Below, one piece after another: positions 41,199 through 52,400 of a DNA stretch of 64,000 nucleotides (positions within the stretch are counted from its first letter, which is position 1; each line of letters begins with the position of its first letter). The DNA lies in assembly GCA_050954595.1 (NCBI GenBank), contig JBPBQE010000214.1, positions 3,735 through 67,734 of the forward strand, read 5' to 3'. Below the pieces are notes generated by a model that saw only the letters and a program-made list of their open reading frames with translations, was not told where the DNA came from and did no database searches. The position numbers and the translations under genes are program-made. Source of the stretch: JAVVHH01 sp050954595. GTDB taxonomy: Bacteria > Pseudomonadota > Alphaproteobacteria > Acetobacterales > Acetobacteraceae.

Positions 41199-42698
41199 CT
41201 ATTTGGCCAAGCTGACGCCCTGCAACCGGATCATGCCGTCCGGCACCTGCTTGAAGCCCTGCACGGCCGCACGCATGCCCACAATGATCTTGGGATACCA
41301 GAGATACATCCGCGGCAGATCCTGCGTCTCCTGTTGATACATCTGCGCATAAAGCTCGCGGCGTTGGTTCACGTCCGAGGTTGCCCGGGCAGCTTCCAGC
41401 TTCTCGTCCACGATCGCATTGGAATACTTCGGATCGTTCAGCGCTCCGCCCGTATGCAGAAAGGTGTAAAGGTTGCCGTCCGGATCGACCCGGCCGGACC
41501 ATGCGGTCAGGAACGCCTCGAAATCACCGCTCGACGCCGCATTCAGCGCTGAGGCATACTCGGTCGCGGTGATCTGGACGTCGAAGCCGGCTTCGCCCGC
41601 CATGGACTGGATCACTTCCCCGACCTGCCTGAGATCCGGATTGTTCGGCACGGTCAAGCGGACCACGACCGGCAATCTGACCCCGGCTGCCTTCAGCAGC
41701 GCCTTGGCCGCGTCGACGTCGCGCGGTTGCGGCTTCAATGTTGCCACATGCATGGGGCTGGCTGGCGTGATGCCCTGCGCGGCCGGCGCGTACAAGCCGT
41801 TGAAGACGACTTGGATCAACGCCTCGCGGTCGATCGCGAGTTCGAATGCTCGTCGAACCCGGGCATCCTTTCCGATGGGCGACATCGCCCGCGCGCCGTT
41901 GCCGACGTTGAATTCGATTTCCTGATACTGGAGCGAGTCCGTCATCGCCAGTTTAAGCTTGGGATCTTTTTTCACCGCATCGACGTCGGTCGGGATGATG
42001 TATTCGACCAAATCGGTGCTGCCGGCCTGCAGGTTGGCGAGCCGGATCGAGCTGTCGGGGATGACCTGATACGTGACCCGGTCCAGATGGATGTTGGCCG
42101 CGTTCCAATATTTCGGGAAACGCTCGAGCGTGATGTGGTCCAGGGGCACGCGCTCGACGAAGCTGAATGGCCCGGCGCAGACCGGCTTGAGCTGAAAATT
42201 CTTGCCCGCCGCTTCGGCAGCCGTGGGCGAGATGATCATGCCCGAGCGATCCGTCAGTTGCGCCAGGAACGGCGAGGACGGCTCCTTGAGCACGATCTTG
42301 ACCGTCAACGGATCGACCACGTCGACATGGTCCATGGCGTTGATCTCGGAACGCCGGAAGCTGCCCGGCATCGTCAGGCTGCGCATCAGCGAATATTTGA
42401 CCGCCTCGGCATCCATCTTGGTGCCGTCCTGGAACAACACGCCGTCGCGCAGCTTGACCACCAGCGTCTTCGGATCGGTCCACTCGTAGCCGGTCGCCAG
42501 TTGCGGCACGATCTCCAGCTTTTCGTTGATGTCGAACAGCTTGTCGCACATGCCGGCGAACACGATTCGGCTGACATAAGTGCGGGCGAGCGCCGGGTCG
42601 AGGCTGTCGGGATCTTCGCGCATCGTGATGCGGAACGGCTGCGCGATGGCGGATGTCGCCACCGTGGCAAGGATAGCGGCCAGGGCAAGACGACGCAT
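41199..42698 (-). CDS. Periplasmic solute-binding protein of a peptide-type ABC importer
   Basis: A 499-residue family 5 (SBP_bac_5) binding protein. A signal peptide (about 1-19, ending AIAQ) precedes FRITMREDPDSLDPALA, the typical opening of these proteins, and GYEWTDPKTLVVKLRDGVLFQDG is another family block. Members bind peptides, nickel, glutathione, opines or sugars; nothing here settles which. It is the first gene of the unit SBP-permease-permease-dehydrogenase. The 184-base region upstream is shared with the divergent TauE/SafE gene. Confidence 0.92.
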   Translation of the reverse strand: MRRLALAAILATVATSAIAQPFRITMREDPDSLDPALARTYVSRIVFAGMCDKLFDINEKLEIVPQLATGYEWTDPKTLVVKLRDGVLFQDGTKMDAEAVKYSLMRSLTMPGSFRRSEINAMDHVDVVDPLTVKIVLKEPSSPFLAQLTDRSGMIISPTAAEAAGKNFQLKPVCAGPFSFVERVPLDHITLERFPKYWNAANIHLDRVTYQVIPDSSIRLANLQAGSTDLVEYIIPTDVDAVKKDPKLKLAMTDSLQYQEIEFNVGNGARAMSPIGKDARVRRAFELAIDREALIQVVFNGLYAPAAQGITPASPMHVATLKPQPRDVDAAKALLKAAGVRLPVVVRLTVPNNPDLRQVGEVIQSMAGEAGFDVQITATEYASALNAASSGDFEAFLTAWSGRVDPDGNLYTFLHTGGALNDPKYSNAIVDEKLEAARATSDVNQRRELYAQMYQQETQDLPRMYLWYPKIIVGMRAAVQGFKQVPDGMIRLQGVSLAK

Positions 42699-42882
42699 GA
42701 AGGCAACCTACGAATTGGAAAAATCCAGATTGCCGCCCCAACGCCGGGCTGGCAAGCACGTCTGCTGAGACATGAGAACAAATAGTGTACACGGACATGT
42801 GTTGCGGAGATTTAGGTCGATAATCCTACCGATGTCGCATTGACGATGCCGCCTCCCGGCGCCGTCTCAAAAGGAGCGCGAC

Positions 42883-43677
42883 ATGAGCGGACTACGACAC
42901 ACACTGGTCCTCGTTACCCTCTCCCTTGCCACACTTGCGGCTGCCTTCTACGGCCCCGCCCACGGTAGCCCCGACCCGGCCATCATGCTGACGGTGATGG
43001 TCGCCGCCCTGCTCGCCAGCATCGCCGGCCTCGCCTTTTCGGCGATCGGCGGATCGATCCTGTCGCATGCTCTCGACGACCCCATCCGCGTGCTGCTGCT
43101 GCTGACCGTGTGTAGCCTGGCCAACCAGATCGTTACGGTGTGGTCCTTGCGGCGGACCATCGCCTGGCGCGGGCTGGGGGGTCTCGTCGTTGGTGGCATC
43201 GCTGGCATTGCGCCGGGTCTTTGGGCCCTGATCCACGTCGATCATCGCGTCGTGGCGCAAGGAATCGGCATCGTCCTGTTCGCCTACGCCGGCAATCTGG
43301 TGGTCGGATGCTTGCCGCGACTGACTACCGAGTCTCGCTGGGCCGACGCCGCCGTCGGGCTCACCGCGGGTGCCATCGGCGTCGTCGCCGCGCTTCCGTC
43401 GCTACCGGTGACGGTTTGGTGCCAAGCACGCGGGCTGCAAAAGGATGCGCTCCGGGCGACGGTGCAGCCCTTCATCCTGGCGATGCAGATCGTCACGCTA
43501 CCGTTCATCGTCAACGCCGCGCCGCATGCGATAGGGCCGGCCGACCTGCTCTGCATCCCGGCCGGACTTCTCGGCACCCATATCGGCCTCGGCTGCGCCA
43601 GCGGGCTGTCCAACCGGCAATTCACGGTGGCGGTCGCCTGCCTCCTGAGCGTCTGCGGCGTGAGCTTCCTGCTTTAA
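42883..43677 (+). CDS. TauE/SafE family membrane permease
   Basis: A 264-residue protein with about eight membrane helices and the two-half arrangement of the TauE/SafE (former DUF81) family, often sulfite or organosulfur exporters. The first half has AGLAFSAIGGSIL and the second half GAIGVVAALPSLPVTVWCQARG. A strong AAAAGGAG lies about 6 bases before the ATG at 42883. It is divergent from the peptide-type transporter; the function is only known at family level. Confidence 0.82.
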   Translation: MSGLRHTLVLVTLSLATLAAAFYGPAHGSPDPAIMLTVMVAALLASIAGLAFSAIGGSILSHALDDPIRVLLLLTVCSLANQIVTVWSLRRTIAWRGLGGLVVGGIAGIAPGLWALIHVDHRVVAQGIGIVLFAYAGNLVVGCLPRLTTESRWADAAVGLTAGAIGVVAALPSLPVTVWCQARGLQKDALRATVQPFILAMQIVTLPFIVNAAPHAIGPADLLCIPAGLLGTHIGLGCASGLSNRQFTVAVACLLSVCGVSFLL

Positions 43678-43711
43678 CCGCCTGTTCACCTCTCGCAGTC
43701 ATCATGGGGCG

Positions 43712-45487
43712 GTGAGTTCAAACACCGCCTTCATCCCGCTCCTGCTCGGCGCCGTGGCCGACCAGGAGGCTGGCCGCCTCGACCAAGCCTTCTCCGGCTT
43801 CGCTGAAGTGTTGGCGCTCGAGCCCGATCAGCCACAAGCCCTTCTGTTCGCCGGCGTCGTCGCCCTGCGGCTGGGCAAGGCCGGCCGTGCGGTTCCGTTG
43901 CTGGAGCGTGCGGTCGCGGTCCGCCCGACGACCGCCGAGACACATTTCGCCCTCGGCAACGCGCTATGGGCGACCAACCAGCGCAGTACGGCGCGCGCCT
44001 CGTGGCAGCACGCGATCCGGTTCGATGCCAAACACGTCGGCGCTCTCCTGAACCTCGCTCAGGCGCAGGAGCGATCCGGTGAGGCCGAACTCGCCGTCGC
44101 CAATTGTCGTGCCGCAGTCGCGGCCAAGCCGGGACACGCACAACCCTGGGCGGCGCTCTCCAGCGCCTTGCGCGCAGCCAACCGCCCGGCCGAGGCGCTC
44201 GAGGCTGCAGATACCGCGCTTCGCGCCGATCCCGGCTTCGGCATGGCTCACCATCAGCGCGGCATGGCGCTCAAGCTGCTCGACCGCTCTGCCGAAGCGA
44301 CCGATGCATTGCGCCAGGCCATCGCTCACTCACCTGGCTTGGCCGCAAGCCACCTCAACCTCGCCAACCTGCTCCACGACGCCGGAGATCTCGCCGGTGC
44401 CGAGCAACGGTGCCGCACCGCGATAGCGTTGGACCCCGAGATGGCCGAGGCGCACACCGTGCTCGGTTTCCTGCTGACGCAGCGATGTGACCTGCCAGGC
44501 GCAGTTGCCGCGTGCGAAACAGCCATCGCCATCAGCCCGGACCTGACCGAAGCGCATTGCAACCTGGGTATCGCGCTGTTGACCGCCGGCGACCTTCCCG
44601 CCGGGTTCGCGCAATATGAATGGCGCAAACGACACTCCAGCGCCGGCCGGGACTACTATCGGCAAGCCTATCCCGAATGGCTGGGGCAGCCGCTAGACGG
44701 CAAGCGGATCCTCATCGTGGCCGAGCAAGGCCTCGGCGACGCCATCATGTTCGCCCGTTATGCCAGTGACCTCGCTGCGCGCGGCGGAGATGTCACCATC
44801 GCCTGCGACCGCCGGCTCGTTTCGTTGCTGAGCACCGCACCGGACGTGAGCCAGGCAATTCCGAAAACGCGCGCGATGCCGGGCTTCGACTTCTGGATCG
44901 ATCAGATGAGCCTGCCGCTCATCTGCCAGACGACGCTCGACACCGTTCCCTGCCCCACCGCCTACCTTGCAGCGGACCCACGTCGAAATGGAATGTGGTC
45001 TCTGCGTCTTGGCCTGCCCGAGCGGGGCCATCGGGTCGGCCTGGTCTGGGCTGGCAACCCGTCGCACACCAACGATGCCAATCGATCCTGCCCACCGAGC
45101 CTTTTCCGCTCGGTCCTGGCTGTTCCCGACATCGTCGGCGTCAGCCTCCAGGTCGGGCCGAATGCCGCCGATGCCGCATCGCTCGGGCTGCACGACTGGT
45201 CGCCCGATCTGACGGACTATGCCGAAACGGCGGCCCTGATCGCCAACCTCGACCTGGTCATCACCGTGGATACCAGCGTCGCCCACCTTGCCGCCGCCAT
45301 GGGCAAACCGACCTGGATCATGCTGCCGTTCTGCCCCGAATGGCGCTGGCTCCACGGGCGGGCCGATACACCCTGGTATGACAGCGTCCGCCTGTTTCGG
45401 CAGCCAACACCCGGCGATTGGGACAGCGTTCGTGACGAGATCGTCGCCGCGCTTCGATCAACGACGGGCTCAACGCCAGCGCAGTAA
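43712..45487 (+). CDS. TPR protein with C-terminal glycosyltransferase-like domain
   Basis: A 591-residue protein. Residues about 1-290 form eight or nine tetratricopeptide repeats (patterns such as PGLAASHLNLANLLHDAGDLAGAEQ, with A-x-x-x-x-P spacing). Residues about 320-590 resemble the GT-B fold seen in family 9/41-like proteins: RILIVAEQGLGDAIMFARY, VGLVWAGNP and the nucleotide-site pattern DLVITVDTSVAHLAAAMGKPTW. Such proteins are common in Alphaproteobacteria and poorly characterised. The start is the GTG at 43712. The last 18 bases overlap the convergent ABC permease gene. Confidence 0.82.
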   Translation: MSSNTAFIPLLLGAVADQEAGRLDQAFSGFAEVLALEPDQPQALLFAGVVALRLGKAGRAVPLLERAVAVRPTTAETHFALGNALWATNQRSTARASWQHAIRFDAKHVGALLNLAQAQERSGEAELAVANCRAAVAAKPGHAQPWAALSSALRAANRPAEALEAADTALRADPGFGMAHHQRGMALKLLDRSAEATDALRQAIAHSPGLAASHLNLANLLHDAGDLAGAEQRCRTAIALDPEMAEAHTVLGFLLTQRCDLPGAVAACETAIAISPDLTEAHCNLGIALLTAGDLPAGFAQYEWRKRHSSAGRDYYRQAYPEWLGQPLDGKRILIVAEQGLGDAIMFARYASDLAARGGDVTIACDRRLVSLLSTAPDVSQAIPKTRAMPGFDFWIDQMSLPLICQTTLDTVPCPTAYLAADPRRNGMWSLRLGLPERGHRVGLVWAGNPSHTNDANRSCPPSLFRSVLAVPDIVGVSLQVGPNAADAASLGLHDWSPDLTDYAETAALIANLDLVITVDTSVAHLAAAMGKPTWIMLPFCPEWRWLHGRADTPWYDSVRLFRQPTPGDWDSVRDEIVAALRSTTGSTPAQ

Positions 45488-46261
45488 CACGCGCTCTAGC
45501 ATCCCGAGTAGCCACGCCACCGTCAGCCCCAAAAGCGACAGCACCACGATCCCGGCCAACAAATTATCCGTATCGTAGAGATTGCCCGCCTGTAGCACGA
45601 ACGCCCCGATACCCCGTTCCGCCCCGATCATCTCGGCCGCCACCAACAGGATGATCGCGATCGAACTGGTGACCCGAAACCCCGAGATGATCGCCGGCGC
45701 CGCCCCCGGCAGCAGGATGCGCCACACGATCGCCATCCGGGATAGCCCGAACGCCTGCCCCATCCGCACCAGCCCGCGCGGCACCGCATCGACCCCAGCT
45801 GCCGTGTTGATCACCGTGGGGAAGAACACGCCGAACCCCAGCGTCGCGATCTTCGAGCCCTCGCCGATCCCGAACCAGATGATGAATAGCGGCACTAGCG
45901 CAATCTTCGGGATCGGGAACAGCGCTGACACCACTGCCATGCCCGGCGAGCGCGCCCACACCGCGATCCCCACCAGGAACCCTACGGCGATCCCGAACAC
46001 CGTCCCGAGCGACCACCCGATCGCCAATCGGCTCAACGACGCCCCGAGATGCCTCCACAACTCCCCGCTGCGCGCGAGTTGAACCAGCGCCGTGCCGATC
46101 GCGACCGGTGCCGGCAGGAACTGCGTCGAGATCACCCCCTCGCTCGCCCCCAGTTGCCACAACAGTACCAGCGCGATCAGCGTCCCCGCCCCTGCCGCCG
46201 GGATCGACCGCGGCGCGAACCCGCGCGCCCGAAACGGCACCGGCCCCGAGATCTCAGGCAT
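45470..46261 (-). CDS. ABC transporter permease (nitrate/sulfonate/taurine type)
   Basis: A 263-residue permease of the SsuC/TauC/ThiX type with about six helices, the motif FFPTVINTAAGVDAVPRGLVRMGQAFG and the permease loop that follows (RMAIVWRILLPGAAPAIISGFR). The ATG at 46261 overlaps the end of the ATPase gene by eight bases. It is the last gene of a three-gene importer. Confidence 0.9.
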   Translation of the reverse strand: MPEISGPVPFRARGFAPRSIPAAGAGTLIALVLLWQLGASEGVISTQFLPAPVAIGTALVQLARSGELWRHLGASLSRLAIGWSLGTVFGIAVGFLVGIAVWARSPGMAVVSALFPIPKIALVPLFIIWFGIGEGSKIATLGFGVFFPTVINTAAGVDAVPRGLVRMGQAFGLSRMAIVWRILLPGAAPAIISGFRVTSSIAIILLVAAEMIGAERGIGAFVLQAGNLYDTDNLLAGIVVLSLLGLTVAWLLGMLERVLLRWR

Positions 46262-47030
46262 GCACCTTCTCCCGCGCTGCCGCCGCCGCATCGTCGCGGA
46301 TCAGCGCCCACAACCGCGCTTGCACCTCCAGCAACGCCGGGTCCGCCTCGTCACGCCCGGTCAGCGGCCGATCGATCGTCACGATCTCCTTGATCCGCCC
46401 CGGCCGTCGCGACAGCACCACGATCTGATGCCCCAGCCGCACCGCCTCGTTGAGGTTGTGCGTGACATACACCGTCGTCGTGCCCAGCCGCTCGATCAGC
46501 CCGGCGAACTCGTCCAGCAACAACGCCCGCGTCTGCGCGTCCAACGCCGAGAGCGGCTCGTCCATCAGCAAACACGCCGGCCGCACCGCCAGGGCCCGCG
46601 CGATCCCCACGCGTTGCCGCATCCCACCCGACAATTCCTTCGGCCACGCTGCCGCAAAGGCTTCCAGCCCGGTCACCGCCAACACCTCGCGCACTCGCTC
46701 CTGCCGTTCGGCGCGCGACAACCGCCCCAATACCAGCGCGACGTTCGCCGCCACGTTGCGCCACGGCAGCAGCGCGAAATCCTGGAACACCGGCGTCATG
46801 ACGTTGAGGCAGTCATCGGCCACATGCCCCTCGAGCATGACCCGGCCGCGATCCGGCCGGATCAACCCGCCCACGATCCCCAGCAAGGTGCTCTTGCCGC
46901 ATCCGGACGGCCCCACCAACACCAGCACGCGCCCGGGCTCGGCCACCAGGTCGATCCCATCCAGCACCTCGAGCCCGCCGTAGCGATGCGCCACGCCCTC
47001 GATCGAGATGCGCAGCCGCGACCCGGTCAA
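46254..47030 (-). CDS. ABC transporter ATPase (nitrate/sulfonate/taurine type)
   Basis: A 258-residue ATPase of the SsuB/TauB/NrtD group. Walker A is VGPSGCGKSTLLG near residues 37-49, the signature is LSGGMRQRVGIARAL, and Walker B is CLLMDEPLSALD followed by YVTHNLNEAVRLG. The start overlaps the binding-protein stop by four bases (ATGA at 47027-47030). It powers uptake by the adjacent permease. Confidence 0.93.
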   Translation of the reverse strand: MTGSRLRISIEGVAHRYGGLEVLDGIDLVAEPGRVLVLVGPSGCGKSTLLGIVGGLIRPDRGRVMLEGHVADDCLNVMTPVFQDFALLPWRNVAANVALVLGRLSRAERQERVREVLAVTGLEAFAAAWPKELSGGMRQRVGIARALAVRPACLLMDEPLSALDAQTRALLLDEFAGLIERLGTTTVYVTHNLNEAVRLGHQIVVLSRRPGRIKEIVTIDRPLTGRDEADPALLEVQARLWALIRDDAAAAAREKVHA

Positions 47031-48031
47031 GGCAGCGCCGGCAGGAAGCGCGTATCGATCAACTCCCCCGCCGTCGCGACGGCCTTGACCAGGCCCTGTT
47101 CGACGAACCAGCGCTGCTGCGCCTCGACGTCGCGAACATCGAGCGCGCCATCGGCATCATAGTAGCCGATCCCATCCAGGATCTTCTGCGGGGCCACCGG
47201 GTCACCGGTGAAGATGTATTTCTCGATGTCGGCGATCGCGGCCTCCGTCTGCGCGTCCCGCACCGGCGCACCGCCGGCATCCCGGCGCAGAAAGGCGGCT
47301 CGATAATCCGCGACACCGTGCTTGTACGCCGCGGCAAAACGCTGCAGCGCATCGGCATGATCGGCCGTCATCCGGCTCGGCGCGAACACGGCCGTGATTT
47401 GATACGGAACCAGATCGCCTACCCAGCCGATGATCTTGGCCTGCCCGCTGGCATCGAGCGGCTTGGCCTGTGACGCGATCGCCATGGTGGCATCGATCTG
47501 CCCGGTGCGCACGGCGGCGATCATGTTGCCGATCGTCTGTAGCGGCCGCAGCGTGATCGCCGTCAGCGGGATGTCCTCGTGCCCGGCGATCCGCCCGACC
47601 ATGTAGTGGAACGACGAGCCGAACTGCGTAATGCCCATACTGTGCCCGGCCAATTTCGCCGGCGAGGTCAGCCCGGCCTGGAACGCCGCATTCGAGGCCA
47701 GCAACGCCGTGCCCTCGAAGCCCTTCTCTTCGTGCAATCCGCCGCCGATCACCTTCAGCGCCCCGCGTCCGGCCAGGTTGAAGAATCCGCCGGTCAGGGC
47801 CGTGATGCCGACGTCGATGTCGCCCGACACCGCCGCCGCGGCGATCGGCTGTGCGGCCTCGAAGAACTTGAACTGCGCATCCATCCCTTCCTGGGCGAAG
47901 TAACCGCGCGCCATCGCCAGATAGAGCGGCGCCGGCGACAGCGTGTGAAGCAGGCCGATCCGCATCGTCTCGGCCGCCGCCGCTCCCCCTCCGAGCGTCG
48001 ATAAAAGCAGCAGCGTTACGATCGCCCGCAT
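47027..48031 (-). CDS. Periplasmic binding protein of the nitrate/sulfonate-type importer
   Basis: A 334-residue NMT1/SsuA-like binding protein. The signal peptide (about 1-20, ending GGGAAAAE) is followed by TMRIGLLHTLSPAPLYLAMARGYFAQEGMD-type sequence, the family opening. The ATG at 48031 has GGGAGG about 8 bases upstream; the frame goes on to 48166 but without meaning. Known ligands in the family are nitrate, alkanesulfonates, taurine and thiamine precursors. The ligand here cannot be named. Confidence 0.88.
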   Translation of the reverse strand: MRAIVTLLLLSTLGGGAAAAETMRIGLLHTLSPAPLYLAMARGYFAQEGMDAQFKFFEAAQPIAAAAVSGDIDVGITALTGGFFNLAGRGALKVIGGGLHEEKGFEGTALLASNAAFQAGLTSPAKLAGHSMGITQFGSSFHYMVGRIAGHEDIPLTAITLRPLQTIGNMIAAVRTGQIDATMAIASQAKPLDASGQAKIIGWVGDLVPYQITAVFAPSRMTADHADALQRFAAAYKHGVADYRAAFLRRDAGGAPVRDAQTEAAIADIEKYIFTGDPVAPQKILDGIGYYDADGALDVRDVEAQQRWFVEQGLVKAVATAGELIDTRFLPALP

Positions 48032-48130
48032 GGTCGTCTCCCTCCCAAGAGCCTGGTCCATGACATACACCAAGCGGGTTTGACAGCGGCGGTGGTTGCA
48101 TCCCCGGCCATCGCTGCCCATACCCGGCGC

Positions 48131-49924
<1,794 letters not shown>

Positions 49925-50011
49925 GCCGTTTGGGCTTCCTTGCGCTGTGTAGCAGCGGCCCGCATACAGCGACGCAAGCTGGCGGCGCGCCAGGCGCAAG
50001 GGAGAGATGGC

Positions 50012-52168
50012 ATGGATCGGGTAAATGCGGCGGGGCTAGAGGTCGCGCGCGAGCTATATGATTTCGTTGGGCAGGAAGCTCTGCCCGGCACGGGCGTCGA
50101 TGCGGACGCGTTCTGGTCGGGCTTCGCCACCATGCTGCGCGACATGGCGCCACGCAATGCGGACTTGCTGGCTCGCCGCGACGAGTTGCAGGGCCAGATC
50201 GATGCTTGGCACCTCGAACACAAGGGCAAGCCGTTCGACGCCGGGCAGTATGAAGCCTTCCTGCGCGAGATCGGCTATCTGCAGCCCGAGCCGGCATCGG
50301 TGTCGGTCAGCACGGCCAACGTCGACCCCGAGATCGCCACGATCGCCGGGCCGCAGCTCGTCGTGCCGATGTCGAACGCCCGCTATGCCCTGAACGCCGC
50401 CAACGCTCGCTGGGGCAGCCTCTACGATGCGCTCTACGGCACCGACGCGCTGCCGGAGACGGACGGCGCCACTCGCGGCCGCGACTACAACCCGGCGCGC
50501 GGCGCTTTGGTCGTTGCCCGTGCGAAAAAAGTGCTGGACCAGGCCGCTCCGCTGGCCAGCGGGTCGCATGCCGACGCGACGGCGTATCGCATCGTCGATG
50601 GTGCTCTGACGGTCGAAACCGCGAGCGGCGCGGTTGCGCTCCGGACCCCTGCGCAGTTCGTCGGTTACCGCGGCGATGCCGGCGCACCCAGCGCGATCCT
50701 GCTGCGCAACAACGGTATCCATCTCGAGATTGTGGTCAACCGCGATCATCCTATCGGCAAGACCGATCCGGCCGGCATGTCCGACCTGCTCATGGAGTCC
50801 GCAATTTCGACGATCCAGGATCTCGAGGACAGCGTCGCCGCCGTGGATGCCGCCGACAAGGTGCTGGTTTATCGCAACTGGCTCGGCCTGATGCGGGGCG
50901 ACCTGGTCGCGAGCTTCGACAAGGGCGGCAAGACGCTCGAGCGCAAGTTGGAGCTGGACCGCGATTACACCACACCGGACGGCAGCACGCTGACCCTGGC
51001 GGGCCGTAGCCTGATGCTGATCCGCAACGTCGGACACCACATGTACACCGATGCCGTGCTGCTGGACGGCAAGGAGTGTCCGGAAGGCATGCTGGATGCG
51101 GCGGTGACGTCGCTGATCGCGATGCATGACCTGAAATCGACGGGTCCGATCCGGAACAGCCGGGCCGGTTCGGTCTACATCGTCAAGCCGAAGATGCATG
51201 GGCCGGACGAGGTCGGCTTCGCCAACGACATTTTCGGCCGGGTCGAGCAGATCCTCGGTCTCGACGCTCATACGTTGAAGATGGGCATCATGGACGAGGA
51301 ACGACGGACCAGCGCCAATCTGGCGGCCTGCATCAACTCGGCTCGTGAACGGGTGGTGTTCATCAACACCGGCTTCTTGGATCGGACCGGCGACGAGATC
51401 CACACGTCGATGGAAGCCGGCCCGATGGTGCGCAAGAACGAGGTCCGTAATACGCCGTGGATCAAGGCGTATGAGGACCGCAACGTCGACATCGGCCTCG
51501 CCTGCGGCCTACGTGGCAAGGCGCAGATCGGCAAAGGCATGTGGGCCGCGCCGGACCGTATGGCCGACATGCTCGAGCAGAAAATCAGCCATCCCCGTGC
51601 CGGTGCCAACACCGCCTGGGTCCCGTCTCCGACGGCCGCTACCCTGCATGCACTTCATTACCATCAGGTGAACGTGTCGGACCGCCAGGCCGAACTGGCG
51701 GGTAAGTCACGCGGGTCGTTGACCGAGTTGCTGACCATCCCGCTCGCCGATCGACCGAACTGGGCACCGGACGACATCCAGCAAGAACTCGATAACAACG
51801 TGCAGGGCATTCTGGGCTATGTGGTGCGCTGGATCGACCAGGGCGTCGGCTGCTCGAAAGTGCCGGACGTGCACGATGTCGGCCTGATGGAAGATCGTGC
51901 CACGCTGCGCATCAGCAGTCAGCACATCGCGAATTGGCTGCATCACGGCATCGTTACTGAACAGCAGGTGCGTGACACGATGCAGCGGATGGCGCTGGTT
52001 GTGGATCGGCAGAACGAAGGCGACGCCGCCTACACCAAGCTCGAGGGCAACGAGAGCGCCCCGGCGTTCCAGGCCGCCGCGGACCTGATCTTCCAGGGGC
52101 GCACCCAGCCGAACGGCTACACGGAGTTCGTGCTGCACGCGCGCCGCCGAGAAGCCAAAGCCGCGTAA
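50012..52168 (+). CDS. glcB: Malate synthase G
   Basis: GlcB condenses glyoxylate with acetyl-CoA to malate, the second glyoxylate-cycle step. The 718-residue length is that of the G isoform (about 720). Diagnostic blocks are GRDYNPARGALVVARAKKVLDQ, ESAISTIQDLEDSVAAVDAADK and GKGMWAAPDRMADMLEQK. The ATG at 50012 follows AAGGGAGAG; an earlier in-frame start at 49940 lacks support. No isocitrate lyase or glycolate oxidase gene lies beside it. The message ends at the hairpin right after the TAA. Confidence 0.96.
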   Translation: MDRVNAAGLEVARELYDFVGQEALPGTGVDADAFWSGFATMLRDMAPRNADLLARRDELQGQIDAWHLEHKGKPFDAGQYEAFLREIGYLQPEPASVSVSTANVDPEIATIAGPQLVVPMSNARYALNAANARWGSLYDALYGTDALPETDGATRGRDYNPARGALVVARAKKVLDQAAPLASGSHADATAYRIVDGALTVETASGAVALRTPAQFVGYRGDAGAPSAILLRNNGIHLEIVVNRDHPIGKTDPAGMSDLLMESAISTIQDLEDSVAAVDAADKVLVYRNWLGLMRGDLVASFDKGGKTLERKLELDRDYTTPDGSTLTLAGRSLMLIRNVGHHMYTDAVLLDGKECPEGMLDAAVTSLIAMHDLKSTGPIRNSRAGSVYIVKPKMHGPDEVGFANDIFGRVEQILGLDAHTLKMGIMDEERRTSANLAACINSARERVVFINTGFLDRTGDEIHTSMEAGPMVRKNEVRNTPWIKAYEDRNVDIGLACGLRGKAQIGKGMWAAPDRMADMLEQKISHPRAGANTAWVPSPTAATLHALHYHQVNVSDRQAELAGKSRGSLTELLTIPLADRPNWAPDDIQQELDNNVQGILGYVVRWIDQGVGCSKVPDVHDVGLMEDRATLRISSQHIANWLHHGIVTEQQVRDTMQRMALVVDRQNEGDAAYTKLEGNESAPAFQAAADLIFQGRTQPNGYTEFVLHARRREAKAA

Positions 52169-52174
52169 AGAAAA

Positions 52175-52208
52175 AGGCCGGTTCCGAATTATCGGACCGG
52201 CCTGTTTT
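52175..52208. terminator. Bidirectional terminator between glcB and tRNA-Val
   Basis: AGGCCGGTTCCGA (52175-52187) pairs with TCGGACCGGCCT (52192-52203) with one bulged base and a 4-base loop. The plus strand continues GTTTT; the minus strand continues TTTTTCTTT, a strong T-tract. It can end both glcB and the opposing tRNA-Val transcript. Confidence 0.85.
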
Positions 52209-52228
52209 CGTGTTCCCGAACCAGCAAA

Positions 52229-52303
52229 TGGTGGGCGCGACAGGGATTGAACCTGTGACCCCCGCCATGTCAAGGCGATGCTCTACCGCTGAGCTACGCG
52301 CCC
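52229..52303 (-). tRNA. tRNA-Val(GAC)
   Basis: On the minus strand a complete cloverleaf of 75 bases including the encoded CCA. The acceptor stem is GGGCGCG/CGCGCCC, the D-arm is GCTC...GAGC and the anticodon loop TTGACAT has anticodon GAC. The T-arm is ACAGGTTCAATCCCTGT. The discriminator is A. The anticodon reads GUC/GUU valine codons. Confidence 0.96.
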
Positions 52304-52400
52304 ATTTGCCGCGCCGAAGCGCCGGGAGCGCTCCTTTAAACCGGACCGGGTGGTTTGTGCAAGGTAGGTGACAGCAGCCTCGGACGGCGTTTAATGCATC

